Source of the DNA: Microcoleus sp. EPA2
Lineage (GTDB): Bacteria > Cyanobacteriota > Cyanobacteriia > Cyanobacteriales > Microcoleaceae
Assembly: GCA_020882975.1 (NCBI GenBank)
Contig: JAHRFD010000016.1
Location: forward strand, 62,001-126,000
Direction: 5' to 3'
DNA: 64,000 bases
Shown one piece after another: positions 1 to 9,875 of this stretch (position 1 is the first letter of the stretch; every line of letters starts with the position of its first letter). A program made the position numbers and the translations under genes. The notes below the pieces were generated by a model, which worked only from the letters and a program-made list of their open reading frames with translations, ran no database searches and was not told the DNA's origin.

Positions 1-3000
1 ATGATGGATTGGTGAATACCATTGAGGAAAGTATCTGCGATGTTTTGGGGTAAGACTTCGTGAAGAGTTTTGCCTAACAGTTCCTGGGAAGGTCGGTATA
101 ACAGACTTGATGAACTACCACCTATTTTGAGATAGCGTCCTTCTACATTCAGGACAATAATCACATCCTGCATGGCATTAAATAATGCGCTTAACTCTGC
201 TTCAGATGTGGCTAACTTGATTTCAGCTTGTTTGCGATCGCTAATATCAGTGACAGTACCCACATATCCTTCGATTTCACCCCTACTATCAATCAAAGGT
301 AAAGCTTGACCTAGCACCCAAGCGACACTACCATCGGGACGCAGAAAGCGGTACTCTGATTGAAATTTTTGTTTAACTAAGGCGCTGTCATACCATTCTT
401 TAAAAACGCGCTCTCGGTCTTGAGGATGGAGAGTCCGATCCCAATCTGGACCGAGGGCTTTTTCCTGAGTTAATCCCGTAGTTTGGGACCAAGTTTGATT
501 CACATAGAGACAGTCTCCTTTGGCATCAGTTAAGAACACGCCGATTGGTGATGCTTCTGCTAGGGTTTCATAGCGTTTTTGGCTTTTTTGAATTAGCATT
601 TCGGCTTGTTTGCGATCGCTGATATCAATAATTACTGACCAGATATATTGACTCCCATCCTTACCTGTCACCAATACTCCGAGCAATTCCACGGGCAACA
701 AAGATCCATCCTTGCGGATATACTCTTTTTGGTAAGGGCCGTAACGACCGATGGTGTTGAGCAATTCTAATTGATGGATTTCAGCAGTGGCATACTTTTG
801 GGGGGTTAAATCCAAATAGCTTAATTGGTTCAATTCCTCAAGAGTATAGCCATAGATGGTTTCGGCGGCGCTATTGACTTCGATGAAACGACCTTGCATA
901 TCGTTGAGTGCAATTCCCAGAGGACACAAGTCGAAGAGCGATCGCAGTTTTTCTTCACTCGCTCGTAGAGCATCTTCTGCTTGTTGGCGATCGGTGATAT
1001 CTTCAGAAATCCCTAATAAGTATTTCGGATTGCCAAGTTCATCGAGAATCGGAATTTTCTTTGTATGCACAATTCGAGTGCCTTGATGACTCGTTTGAAT
1101 CCGTTCTTCAAGAATATCTAAAACCTGACCGCTGGCCAAGGCTGCTCGATCTTGGGAGCAGATCGAATCGGCTGCGGCTGCTGTAAACAAGTCGTAGTCA
1201 TTTTTTCCTAGTAATGCTGTTCTCGGATAACCGATTAGTTCTTCGCCAGCTTTGTTTAAGCTCACATATTTAAGATCGACGGCATCTTTGACAAATACCA
1301 TGTTGGGGATATTTTCAATGACTGAGCTGAGGAACTTCTGAACCCGCCAATTTTCTAACTCTGCTTGTTTGCGCTCTGTGATATCCCGTGCGGCGGCATA
1401 AATCAAATTTCCACAGGGAACAGAACGCCATTCAATATATCGATAACTACCATCTTTGGCGCGATAGCGATTAATGAACTGGGGAATTGGTTTCTGTTCG
1501 CTCAAATCAGATACTGCATCTAGAGTTGAGGCGAGATCGTCGGGATGAACCAAATCGAGAAAGAGTTGACCTTCTAGTTCTTGAGTGCTGTAGCCGAGAA
1601 CTGTTTCCCAAGCGCGATTCAGGCGATGAAAATGGCCGCTGACATCGGCAATGCAGAGCAAATCGATAGCAAGGCTAAAAAACTGTTCCAGTTCTAATTC
1701 AGCGGTTTTGCGATCGCTAATATCACAATGAGTGCCAATAAACCGCAAAGGTTTACCTTCAGTATCCCACTCAACCACCTGGCCGCGGTCTAAAATCCAC
1801 TTGTAAGAACCGTCTTTGCAGCGCAGGCGATGTTCGTTGCGATAGGTAGAAGTTTCGCGGTCAAAGTGTTTGGCAAAATCTGCATAGCATCGAGCTTTAT
1901 CTTCTGGATGCACCAGCCGATCCCACTCTGCTAAAACATTCGTAATTTCATGTTCTGCATAGCCCAGCATCGCTTTCCACTGCCGAGAAAAGATAACTTC
2001 ATTCGTTTTGAGGTTCCAATCCCAAGTGCCGTCTCCTGCTCCTTCTATGGCTAATTCCCAGCGGCTGTTGCTTGCTTCTAAAGCGATTTGTACTTGCTTT
2101 TCGGCGTGGATATTACGCGCTATTCCCAAACAGGAAACCACTGGCATATCGTGATTTGGCAAGGCGGATAAATTGGCAGAATGCCAGTAATAATTGCCAT
2201 CTTTATGCAAAACTCGGTATTCGATTCCCCGCAGTTTCTCACCTTGCAAACAGCGATGCAGGGCATTTACACAAATTGGTAAATCTGCTGGATAAACCAA
2301 AGGACCAAAAGGCCGATCTAACAATTCAGTTATTTCGTATCCCGTAATATCTTTTAATTGGGGACTGAGATAGCTGAAGGTGCGATCGGGATTGATGACA
2401 TAAACCAGATCGTTGAGATTTTCAATGATGCTGCGAAATTTTTCTTCACTGGCTCGGAGTGCTAGTTCTGTGGCTTTAGTCTCTGTGATATCCCGCATAA
2501 TTACCGAAAAGTTTTCTACTGTTCCCTCTTTGGATTTATGAGCTAGGACGACGATAGATACAGGGATTTCACCTCCTGCCGGATCTAGTAAAAATGTCTC
2601 GCCCCGCCAAGTGCCATAACGGGCTGTTTCCGGTAAAACTTGATTGAAAATACGATCTAAAACCCACTGGGGATGAGCATTGCAGATTTCGACGGAGGCT
2701 ATAGCCTCCTCATCGTGATTCAAAAATTTTCGCCAAGCTTGATTGAGGTAAATGGCTTTACCTGTGACATCAGCAGTGGCGATCAAATCTGAGGTGGTTT
2801 CTAAAATGGCAAGCAGACGTTGAGTATCAGCTTGGGCAGTTTTGATGTCCGTGATATCTCGAATATAGCCATACCAAATAATACTGCCATCGGCTTCTCG
2901 TTGGGGTGTAGAACTACCGCGCAACCACAGCACTCGCCCATCGGGTAAGCAAGTTCGATATTCGCAATACCAAGGTGTCAGATGGGTGGCGGAATCGAGA

Positions 3001-3719
3001 ATGGATTGATGGACGCGATCGATGTCATCCGGGTGGATGGCTTTAAATACCGCAGAGGCATCTTTGCACACTTCTTTGGGGGAAACTGCATGAATCTCTC
3101 GCAATTTTTCGCTGGCGTAGGGGAAATGGAAACTACCATCAGGGCGCATCCGAAATTGATACAGCACTCCCCGGATGTGACGGGCAATTTCATCTAGGCG
3201 ATGATACTCTGGGGGAAAATTTGGGCTGGCGAGATCCATGCTAGCCGATCGCACTTGGGCTCTTTTTTGGGCGAGTTGGCGGGTAAGTTCTTCGACTTGT
3301 GCTTCTGCTAGTTTGGCATCTGTGATGTCTCGCATTACTAACAGATGGCTCTGGGGCAAAAAGTTTGCCCTGAAGGCATATTCTACTGTGCGGATTTGTC
3401 CATCAGCGCGCACTAGGCTAAATTCCCCTCGTGCTGTTTCTGGTTGTGGAAATTGTTGCCATAGTTGGGTAAAATCAGCTCCCGGCTCAGTAAAATCACG
3501 AATGCAGCGTCCCAGGAGTTCATCTTTATCTAGGGCAAATAATTTACAGGCGGCGGGGTTGACATCGAGATATTTACCTTCGTCGTCGGCGATCGCGATC
3601 GCATCTAGGACGGTTTCAAACACAGCCTGCAATTGTCTGTCTCTGGTGGATCGCAAAGGGCGATCGTCTTCAGTGGTTAAGGGATTAATTTGGTGATTCT
3701 GTTCTAAGGATGGGGACAT
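1..3719 (-). CDS. Giant multi-PAS sensor protein, C-terminal part outside the window
   Basis: The frame runs from an ATG at 3719 off the left edge of the window, giving 1239 complete codons without a stop. It reads as a chain of PAS/PAC units: motifs of the type R-D-I-T-D or D-I-S-D-R-K, which close PAC segments, fall near residues 132, 289, 411, 536, 669, 780, 910, 1034 and 1161, and a tenth PAS begins after that. Typical PAS phrases such as YRFLRPDGS and HPDD are visible. No transmembrane segment or signal peptide is seen, so this part is probably cytosolic. The output domain (histidine kinase, GGDEF or other) lies beyond the window and cannot be named. PAS domains bind small ligands or cofactors, but the ligands cannot be read here. 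The gene is the most downstream member of a minus-strand signalling island. Confidence 0.9.
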   Translation of the reverse strand, partial: MSPSLEQNHQINPLTTEDDRPLRSTRDRQLQAVFETVLDAIAIADDEGKYLDVNPAACKLFALDKDELLGRCIRDFTEPGADFTQLWQQFPQPETARGEFSLVRADGQIRTVEYAFRANFLPQSHLLVMRDITDAKLAEAQVEELTRQLAQKRAQVRSASMDLASPNFPPEYHRLDEIARHIRGVLYQFRMRPDGSFHFPYASEKLREIHAVSPKEVCKDASAVFKAIHPDDIDRVHQSILDSATHLTPWYCEYRTCLPDGRVLWLRGSSTPQREADGSIIWYGYIRDITDIKTAQADTQRLLAILETTSDLIATADVTGKAIYLNQAWRKFLNHDEEAIASVEICNAHPQWVLDRIFNQVLPETARYGTWRGETFLLDPAGGEIPVSIVVLAHKSKEGTVENFSVIMRDITETKATELALRASEEKFRSIIENLNDLVYVINPDRTFSYLSPQLKDITGYEITELLDRPFGPLVYPADLPICVNALHRCLQGEKLRGIEYRVLHKDGNYYWHSANLSALPNHDMPVVSCLGIARNIHAEKQVQIALEASNSRWELAIEGAGDGTWDWNLKTNEVIFSRQWKAMLGYAEHEITNVLAEWDRLVHPEDKARCYADFAKHFDRETSTYRNEHRLRCKDGSYKWILDRGQVVEWDTEGKPLRFIGTHCDISDRKTAELELEQFFSLAIDLLCIADVSGHFHRLNRAWETVLGYSTQELEGQLFLDLVHPDDLASTLDAVSDLSEQKPIPQFINRYRAKDGSYRYIEWRSVPCGNLIYAAARDITERKQAELENWRVQKFLSSVIENIPNMVFVKDAVDLKYVSLNKAGEELIGYPRTALLGKNDYDLFTAAAADSICSQDRAALASGQVLDILEERIQTSHQGTRIVHTKKIPILDELGNPKYLLGISEDITDRQQAEDALRASEEKLRSLFDLCPLGIALNDMQGRFIEVNSAAETIYGYTLEELNQLSYLDLTPQKYATAEIHQLELLNTIGRYGPYQKEYIRKDGSLLPVELLGVLVTGKDGSQYIWSVIIDISDRKQAEMLIQKSQKRYETLAEASPIGVFLTDAKGDCLYVNQTWSQTTGLTQEKALGPDWDRTLHPQDRERVFKEWYDSALVKQKFQSEYRFLRPDGSVAWVLGQALPLIDSRGEIEGYVGTVTDISDRKQAEIKLATSEAELSALFNAMQDVIIVLNVEGRYLKIGGSSSSLLYRPSQELLGKTLHEVLPQNIADTFLNGIHQSI

Positions 3720-4401
3720 AAATTGTAAACTGGGATGTTAAAAACGTTCGCTGTTTTTGGCAAATTTTACTAATTTAACTCTCATATTCCTGCAAAAAAC
3801 ACTGCTCTTATCAAGTTATTGAGTAATCCTAGTTTTTGCTCTCGGATGCACCCTCGCAGTGGCTTAAATTAGGAAATTTTAGTCCATAAATTACAAAAAA
3901 GGTTAGAAGTTACCCAGCGAGTGCATCCCAGTTTGGCAAATATATTGGTAGGGGTTCTCGCATGAGCGTAGTAAATCTCTGGTTATAACTAATAAATTGT
4001 CTGCGATCGTGCCTCGCCATTACAAAATTGAAATGCACCCTACCCAGCTAAGGAGAAATATACAAGTTAAGGGGTAAATCCTATCGTTGCATTTGGATTA
4101 TAACTGGTTGGGAATGATAAATGGGCTGCCAGCGTGTTCAATTGACTTTGGCATTTCCAGCTTGTTAACAGTATATGTTATCACACTTAAATGAAAAATT
4201 TTACTTAAAATATTTGATGTAGTGGTTACATTACTAATTCAGTGTAATTGCGTAATTTACCAGGCTCTGACAAGCATAATCTGTGACGATCGACCGGCAT
4301 ATCCAGGGAGCGATCGCGCCATCACGCAGATAGATATAGTTGATATTATATAGCAACTGCCAAGGCTGTGAAGGTGACTGCTAGATCTGCTTGAATTTCT
4401 G
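3720..4401. other. Non-coding gap between the multi-PAS gene and the first HstK gene
   Basis: No convincing gene is seen in about 680 bases. The stretch is AT-rich. It holds a spaced inverted repeat, GGATGCACCCTCGC near 3843 and GCGAGTGCATCC near 3919, and a further GAAATGCACCC fragment near 4030. A related TGCATC/TTTGGC-containing fragment occurs in reverse at about 24485-24505, so these look like degraded dispersed repeats. The promoter of the multi-PAS gene probably lies at 3720-3900, but no clear box can be assigned. Confidence 0.5.
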
Positions 4402-7400
4402 CTAGGGATTGACAGGAATGGTGATGGTAAACTCTGTACCCTTGTTAAGGGCGGAATGAACTGTAATTTGCCCGCGGTGTTTTTCCACGACAATTTGACG
4501 GGCGATCGCCAATCCCAATCCGGTACCTTTACCCACCGGTTTCGTAGTAAATAAATGGTCAAATATGTGGGATTGTACCTCTTCATTCATCCCCAAACCG
4601 TTATCTTTAATCCGAACTATGGCTTGTTGGCGATCGCTCGATAACTCAGTGACAATAGTAATCTGATTGGCAATTTCTGCATAATTTTTGCCTTGATTGG
4701 ATTCATCAAAAGCATCGATCGCATTGGCCAACAAATTCATAAACACCTGGTTTAATTGTCCGGCATAGCACTCTACCAGTGGCAAATTACTGTAATCCTT
4801 GATGACAACAATCTCTGGGCGAGTTTCGTTAGCCTTGAGGCGGTGTTTCAGAATCATCAAGGTGCTATCAATACCATCCTGGAGATTGCAAGCTACAGGG
4901 CGATCGGTGTCAGCACGGGAAAAAGTCCGCAGACTGTTACTGATATCCCGAATCCGGTTCACCCCTTCCCGCATCGAACCAACTAATTTCGGTAAATCTT
5001 TTCGGATATAATCCAGTTCGATGTTTTCAATTTCTTCTTGAATTTCTGGATCTAATTGGGGATATTTTGCTTGCACTAAATCGATTAATCCCAACAAATC
5101 ATTGATATAATCTAGGGCGGGTTGAATATTACCCCCAAGGAAGCCAATGGGGTTATTAATTTCGTGGGCAATGCCAGCAACCAAATTTCCCAAGACAGAC
5201 ATTTTTTCGCTTTGAACTATTTGAAGTTGGGCTTGTTTGAGGTCGGTCAATGCTTGTTTGGCGGCTTGATAAAGGCGGGCATTTTCTAAAGAAATTGCAG
5301 CTTGAGCGCAAATTAGATTCAGGACTTCAATGCGATCGCCCGTAAAGGCTCCCACCGTCAGATTATTTTCGAGATATAAAACCCCGATGGAGTACCCTTG
5401 ATTCAGAATTGGGCTGCAAATGATGCTTTTGGGCTGGTATTTTTCAATATAACTATCGACAGCAAACTGAGTATCTATCCTGGCATCAACCAATACTACA
5501 GGTTGCAAGGTGTGCTTGACAGTATTCACCACACTAACTGCCAAATCTTGGCTGGCTTCAAGGGGAATTGACGGCAAAAGTTGGGGCGATTTGCCTTCTT
5601 CTACCATAGCCACTAATATTAACGAACTATCTTGTTTCAGCAGCAATACACACTTACTAGCCCCAGCATTGGCGATCGCTATTTTTAGCAGAGTAGTCAG
5701 GAGTTTGTTGAGTTCAATTTCTCCAGAAATGGCTTGAGAGGCTTTGAGTAATGTTGCCAAATCAAGGAATTCAGAAGCGCTGCTAGAGGTTTTGGAAGAA
5801 GTGATGGTTTCCCGTGCGATCGTTTCCTTGAAAGAGTTAACAGCGCGAGGTAATTGCAGAATAGGCGCGAGCAGTTGGGGATAACCTTTTTCTAAATCAG
5901 TGACTTTAGCTTTAGCTCCCCATCGAGCGTAGCAATAGTAGGCTTCTTGCATATAGCCAGCCGCCACTTTTTCCTTCCCCCACCCCAGGTAAAATTTAGC
6001 TGCTAATTCGTTTGCTAGAGCTTCTTCTTGGATATATTCGTTGTCTTTTGCTCCTTGAATTGCGAGATCGTAGCATTCTATTGCTGCCATTTTATTAGCG
6101 AGGACGCGATTGGTTTCTGCTTCCACTAAATAATATTTGTGCAGGTGATTCATGGGAGCATGAGTCGCCCAGTTTTGCAAATTTTTCTGACTTTCCGCGA
6201 CTTGTTCCCAGAGTTTTTCCTGTTTATATTGTGGATAACTAGGCAACACACTCAACCGAGTGAGAGAAGCATAAAAATGGAAAGCAGGAATATTACACAT
6301 TCCTTTTCCCCCACCCAAATAATCTTCTGCCCGTTGAATATACTCCACCGCTTGTTCAATTCTTTGAAACAAATAACACAGAACTAATTTATTAAAACAA
6401 AAATGCCACAATCCTGTTTTGTCATTATTTTGTTGATATTGTGCTAACAAATTTTGTTCTTTTTTCGCTTCCCCAAGCAACAAAAATGGGCAGGCAGTTT
6501 GACCCAGCAAATTTAAAACTGACTGGCGGTACAGTTCATTGTATTTAAGCTGTGTTTGCTGATTTATCTGTGCCAATACCAGGCTATAAGCTGTCATTTC
6601 TTGTTGGAGCTGAGACAACTCATAACCCATTAAATAGGCGTGGGTTCCGTAAATATATGCTGCGTAGCCCAAGTCCATTAAACTGCCACTTTCCCAACCG
6701 CTTGAATAAGCATTTTGCAGCAGTTTCAAGGTTTCTTTGATATGAACTTTCCAATGAAAAATAAAAGTGGTAGTGACAAATAGGACTCTGGCTTCAAGTT
6801 TCTTTTCTTTGAGCTTAGATAATAAATTTAATGCCAATTGACCGAATTCATAGCCCCGGTCGATATCGCCCGCAATAGCACACAGAAATAAACCATAGCT
6901 AGAATAGCCCAAGGCAGAAACAGGTGCATTTCCATAAATCATTGATAAATTCATCTGTGTCATAATTATCAATGAATTAAGATTGGGTTTAGTCAAATAA
7001 GCCGGGACAGATATTTCATTGATAATTTCCATTGCTGCTAAAATTTGAGGGTTAGTCATCTCTGGCAGATGTAGCAACTCCCCTGGTTGTTTGCTACCTA
7101 GAAAACCCTGTGTTTCTTGACTCACCCGTGCGACATCTTCTACATCGGGGGATTCCGGTAGATAGATATCAAATTGCTTTAATATTGTTAATCCCGTGTG
7201 GATGGCTTCGATGAATTTGCCCTGGGATGTGTAGGCCTTAATTTTTAACCCGTATACTTTGACTGTATCCAATGCTGTTTTTGCTTGTTGCAGTACCTCT
7301 GTTACAAGGCGTTCCATCTCATCTATATCAGTATTCAGATAGGCTGCTTCCGTTGCTTCTACATATAGCGCTAGGGTCAAGTCATACTGATTTTTCCAGC

Positions 7401-9807
7401 AGTTTGTTTGTAGTAGCTTAATCCCGGTTTCGAGATAAGTTTTGGCCGCAGCATAAGCCGTAGAATGTCTAGCTTTTTTTCCAGCTTGTAAGTTGAATTT
7501 GGCTAAGGCTTCGCGATCGCTCGGTTGCACAATCAACTCTTGTCCTAAATTCAAATGTCCGACAATTTCAAACAGTTTTTCTTCTCTGGCTGTCTCTGAG
7601 GAATTTTGCTGAAGCAATGTGCCAATCTGGAGATGAGTGGCTTGTTTTTGGTGGTCAGGAATTAGGGAATAGGCGGCTTGCTGAACGCGATCGTGCAGAA
7701 AGCGATAACTAGAATTAGAGGCAGAATTGAAAACTTCTTCAGTATCGGATTCAGTAAAAAACTTATAGATTTTAGTTGTGGGAATCACCAACCCCGACTG
7801 CAAGGCTTTCCATAAAGCCCTAGCCGTCATTCCGGGAGTTTTTTCACTGACGATTACTAAAGTATTCAAATCAAACTCGGCACTAATACAAGCGGCTAAT
7901 TTGAGAATATCCTGAGTTTCAGCGGGCAACTTCTGTAATTGCAGCGCCATAAACTCCACTACATCATCGGTGAGTGCCAAGGCTTGGACTTTAGCAATAT
8001 CGCACTGCCACCCCCCTGGGGTTCCCCCGTTGCTGAAGGGAGACTGAGGTGGGGCAAAATTAATCAGCTTATCGTCATATAACGCCTTGAGAAATTGAGT
8101 GGCAAAAAAAGGATTTCCTTGGGTTTTTCGATACACTAATTTGGTCAAGGCTTGAGCAAGCTGTGAGTCGCAATTCAAGGTATCCGCCACCAAATGATTC
8201 AGATCTTCTAGCTGCAACGGACCCAGGGTAATTGTATTAATTTTGGCTCCAGCTTTAACAAGTCGATCTAGTTTTAACATCAACGGATGCCCTGGGGAAA
8301 CTTCATTATCTCGATAAGCCCCTAAGACTAATAAATATCCGCTATCTTCCATCAATAATTCTAGCAAATTCAGGGAGGCTGAATCGGCCCATTGCAAGTC
8401 ATCTAAAAACATCACTAGGGGATGTTTTTTTACGGTGAAAACTTGGAGGAATTTTTTAAAGATGAGATTAAAGCGATTTTGGGCTGCATTTCCTGATAAT
8501 TCTGTAACCTGTGGCTGTTTACCGATGATTTTTTGTAAGTCAGGAATTACGTCTATTAAGACTTGTCCGTTCTCTCCTACGGCGGCTAATATCTGGGTTT
8601 TCCATATTTGTAGTTGGGCATCGGATTCCGATAGCAATTGACTGATTAAATCGCGGAATGCTTGCACAAATGCACTAAAGGGAATGTTCCGCTGAAATTG
8701 GTCGTATTTGCCTTTGATAAAATAACCGCGCTGACGGACAATGGGTTTATGTACTTCATTGACTACTCCGGTTTTCCCGATTCCTGAAAATCCGGCTACA
8801 AGCATCATTTCTGTGCTACCGGCGCTGATTCTTTCAAAGGCTGTTAATAGTTCGCTAACTTCTTGTTCGCGACCGTATAGTTTTTCGGGAATGATAAATC
8901 TGTCTGTAATATCTAGCTTGGCGAGTTGAAAATCTCCGATTTTTCCTGTGGTTTGCCATTGATTTAAACATTTTTCTAAATCATACTTGATTCCCAAGGC
9001 GCTTTGATATCGATTTTCGGCATTTTTGGCGAGCAATTTATTGACAATGTTTGATAAAGTTACGGGAATTTCGGGGTTTATTTTATGAATAGATATAGGC
9101 TGTTTTGCTAGATGACAATGCACTAATTCCATCGCATCTGCTGAGGCAAATGGTAACTGTCCGGTCAATAATTGATAAAATGTCACGCCCAGGGAATAAA
9201 AATCGCTGCGATAATCTGTCCCTCGATTCATTCTGCCTGTTTGTTCAGGAGAGAGATAGGCTAATGTGCCTTCTAAGACATTGGGATTTTGGATTTCTTG
9301 GGTTTCTCTAGGTAGCAGGGAGGAAATACTAAAGTCAATGAGTTTGACTTGTTTGGTTTCGGGATTAATTAAGATATTGGCGGGTTTAATGTCTTTGTGA
9401 ATGACTCGATTTTGGTAAAGATAGTCGAGGGTGTCTGTGAGTTGGATGGCTAGGTTGAAAAATTCAGTTAAATGTAAAGATTTATAAATTTCGCTGGCAT
9501 CTGTTGACAGTTTGAAATAATCAGATAGGGAGACTCCGCCAAAGTCTTCTAGGACTAGGGCATAGCTGTTGCGGTATACTTCTAGGGCGAGGGGTTTGAC
9601 GATGCTGGGACAGTCGAGGTTTTTGGCAATAATGTATTGGTTGCGAAATTGTAGGAGTTCGTTGAAGTTGGGGTATTCGTGGCGCAGGATTTTGATGACG
9701 GCGGGCTGTCGATCGCGATTACGGATGCTTCGATAGACTAGGGTGCGCGTACCTGCATACAGTTGCTCGATGATTTGATAACCTAAGATTGTGGCGATCG
9801 CATCCAT
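4402..9807 (-). CDS. HstK-type Ser/Thr kinase - AAA ATPase - GAF - histidine kinase (copy 1)
   Basis: This 1801-residue protein joins two signalling chemistries. Residues ~8-275 form a eukaryotic-type protein kinase with catalytic HKDIKPANILI near 136, LIDFS in place of the usual DFG, and a PEQTGRMNRG activation-segment end. An AAA-type ATPase follows, with Walker A GFSGIGKT (~342) and Walker B VMFLDDLQW (~469). The long helical middle (~600-1330) resembles TPR-like repeats. A GAF domain lies at ~1362-1502, then a short coiled coil and a histidine kinase with HEINNP at ~1550, an N box (NQVFMNLLANAIDA) and G boxes (DNGLGM, GKGTGLGLAIA). It matches the cyanobacterial HstK family. No membrane segment is seen. 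The ATG at 9807 has GAGG upstream. It lies 68 bases after the REC-kinase gene and may end that operon. Its substrates cannot be read from sequence. Confidence 0.93.
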   Translation of the reverse strand: MDAIATILGYQIIEQLYAGTRTLVYRSIRNRDRQPAVIKILRHEYPNFNELLQFRNQYIIAKNLDCPSIVKPLALEVYRNSYALVLEDFGGVSLSDYFKLSTDASEIYKSLHLTEFFNLAIQLTDTLDYLYQNRVIHKDIKPANILINPETKQVKLIDFSISSLLPRETQEIQNPNVLEGTLAYLSPEQTGRMNRGTDYRSDFYSLGVTFYQLLTGQLPFASADAMELVHCHLAKQPISIHKINPEIPVTLSNIVNKLLAKNAENRYQSALGIKYDLEKCLNQWQTTGKIGDFQLAKLDITDRFIIPEKLYGREQEVSELLTAFERISAGSTEMMLVAGFSGIGKTGVVNEVHKPIVRQRGYFIKGKYDQFQRNIPFSAFVQAFRDLISQLLSESDAQLQIWKTQILAAVGENGQVLIDVIPDLQKIIGKQPQVTELSGNAAQNRFNLIFKKFLQVFTVKKHPLVMFLDDLQWADSASLNLLELLMEDSGYLLVLGAYRDNEVSPGHPLMLKLDRLVKAGAKINTITLGPLQLEDLNHLVADTLNCDSQLAQALTKLVYRKTQGNPFFATQFLKALYDDKLINFAPPQSPFSNGGTPGGWQCDIAKVQALALTDDVVEFMALQLQKLPAETQDILKLAACISAEFDLNTLVIVSEKTPGMTARALWKALQSGLVIPTTKIYKFFTESDTEEVFNSASNSSYRFLHDRVQQAAYSLIPDHQKQATHLQIGTLLQQNSSETAREEKLFEIVGHLNLGQELIVQPSDREALAKFNLQAGKKARHSTAYAAAKTYLETGIKLLQTNCWKNQYDLTLALYVEATEAAYLNTDIDEMERLVTEVLQQAKTALDTVKVYGLKIKAYTSQGKFIEAIHTGLTILKQFDIYLPESPDVEDVARVSQETQGFLGSKQPGELLHLPEMTNPQILAAMEIINEISVPAYLTKPNLNSLIIMTQMNLSMIYGNAPVSALGYSSYGLFLCAIAGDIDRGYEFGQLALNLLSKLKEKKLEARVLFVTTTFIFHWKVHIKETLKLLQNAYSSGWESGSLMDLGYAAYIYGTHAYLMGYELSQLQQEMTAYSLVLAQINQQTQLKYNELYRQSVLNLLGQTACPFLLLGEAKKEQNLLAQYQQNNDKTGLWHFCFNKLVLCYLFQRIEQAVEYIQRAEDYLGGGKGMCNIPAFHFYASLTRLSVLPSYPQYKQEKLWEQVAESQKNLQNWATHAPMNHLHKYYLVEAETNRVLANKMAAIECYDLAIQGAKDNEYIQEEALANELAAKFYLGWGKEKVAAGYMQEAYYCYARWGAKAKVTDLEKGYPQLLAPILQLPRAVNSFKETIARETITSSKTSSSASEFLDLATLLKASQAISGEIELNKLLTTLLKIAIANAGASKCVLLLKQDSSLILVAMVEEGKSPQLLPSIPLEASQDLAVSVVNTVKHTLQPVVLVDARIDTQFAVDSYIEKYQPKSIICSPILNQGYSIGVLYLENNLTVGAFTGDRIEVLNLICAQAAISLENARLYQAAKQALTDLKQAQLQIVQSEKMSVLGNLVAGIAHEINNPIGFLGGNIQPALDYINDLLGLIDLVQAKYPQLDPEIQEEIENIELDYIRKDLPKLVGSMREGVNRIRDISNSLRTFSRADTDRPVACNLQDGIDSTLMILKHRLKANETRPEIVVIKDYSNLPLVECYAGQLNQVFMNLLANAIDAFDESNQGKNYAEIANQITIVTELSSDRQQAIVRIKDNGLGMNEEVQSHIFDHLFTTKPVGKGTGLGLAIARQIVVEKHRGQITVHSALNKGTEFTITIPVNP
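8010..8055. repeat. C/G-rich repeat inserted in frame in HstK copy 1
   Basis: A stretch with runs of C and G (CCCCCCTGGGG, GTTCCCCC, GAGGTGGGG) encodes a Gly/Pro/Ser-rich insert just before the WQCDIAK segment. HstK copies 3 and 4 carry similar inserts at the same site, while copy 2 reads GYWECDI with no insert. It looks like an intergenic repeat that entered the frame without disrupting it. Confidence 0.6.
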
Positions 9808-9875
9808 AACTCGTGGTTCCTCTATGAGTTGAGAGTTAAATTAGAACCTTGGCTTCTATTTTATTCTATTTTATT

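Noticed and set aside
3238-3696. 152-codon open frame opposite the multi-PAS gene
   Set aside because: It lies wholly antisense to conserved PAS sequence, and its product has no recognisable domain and a composition typical of shadow frames.
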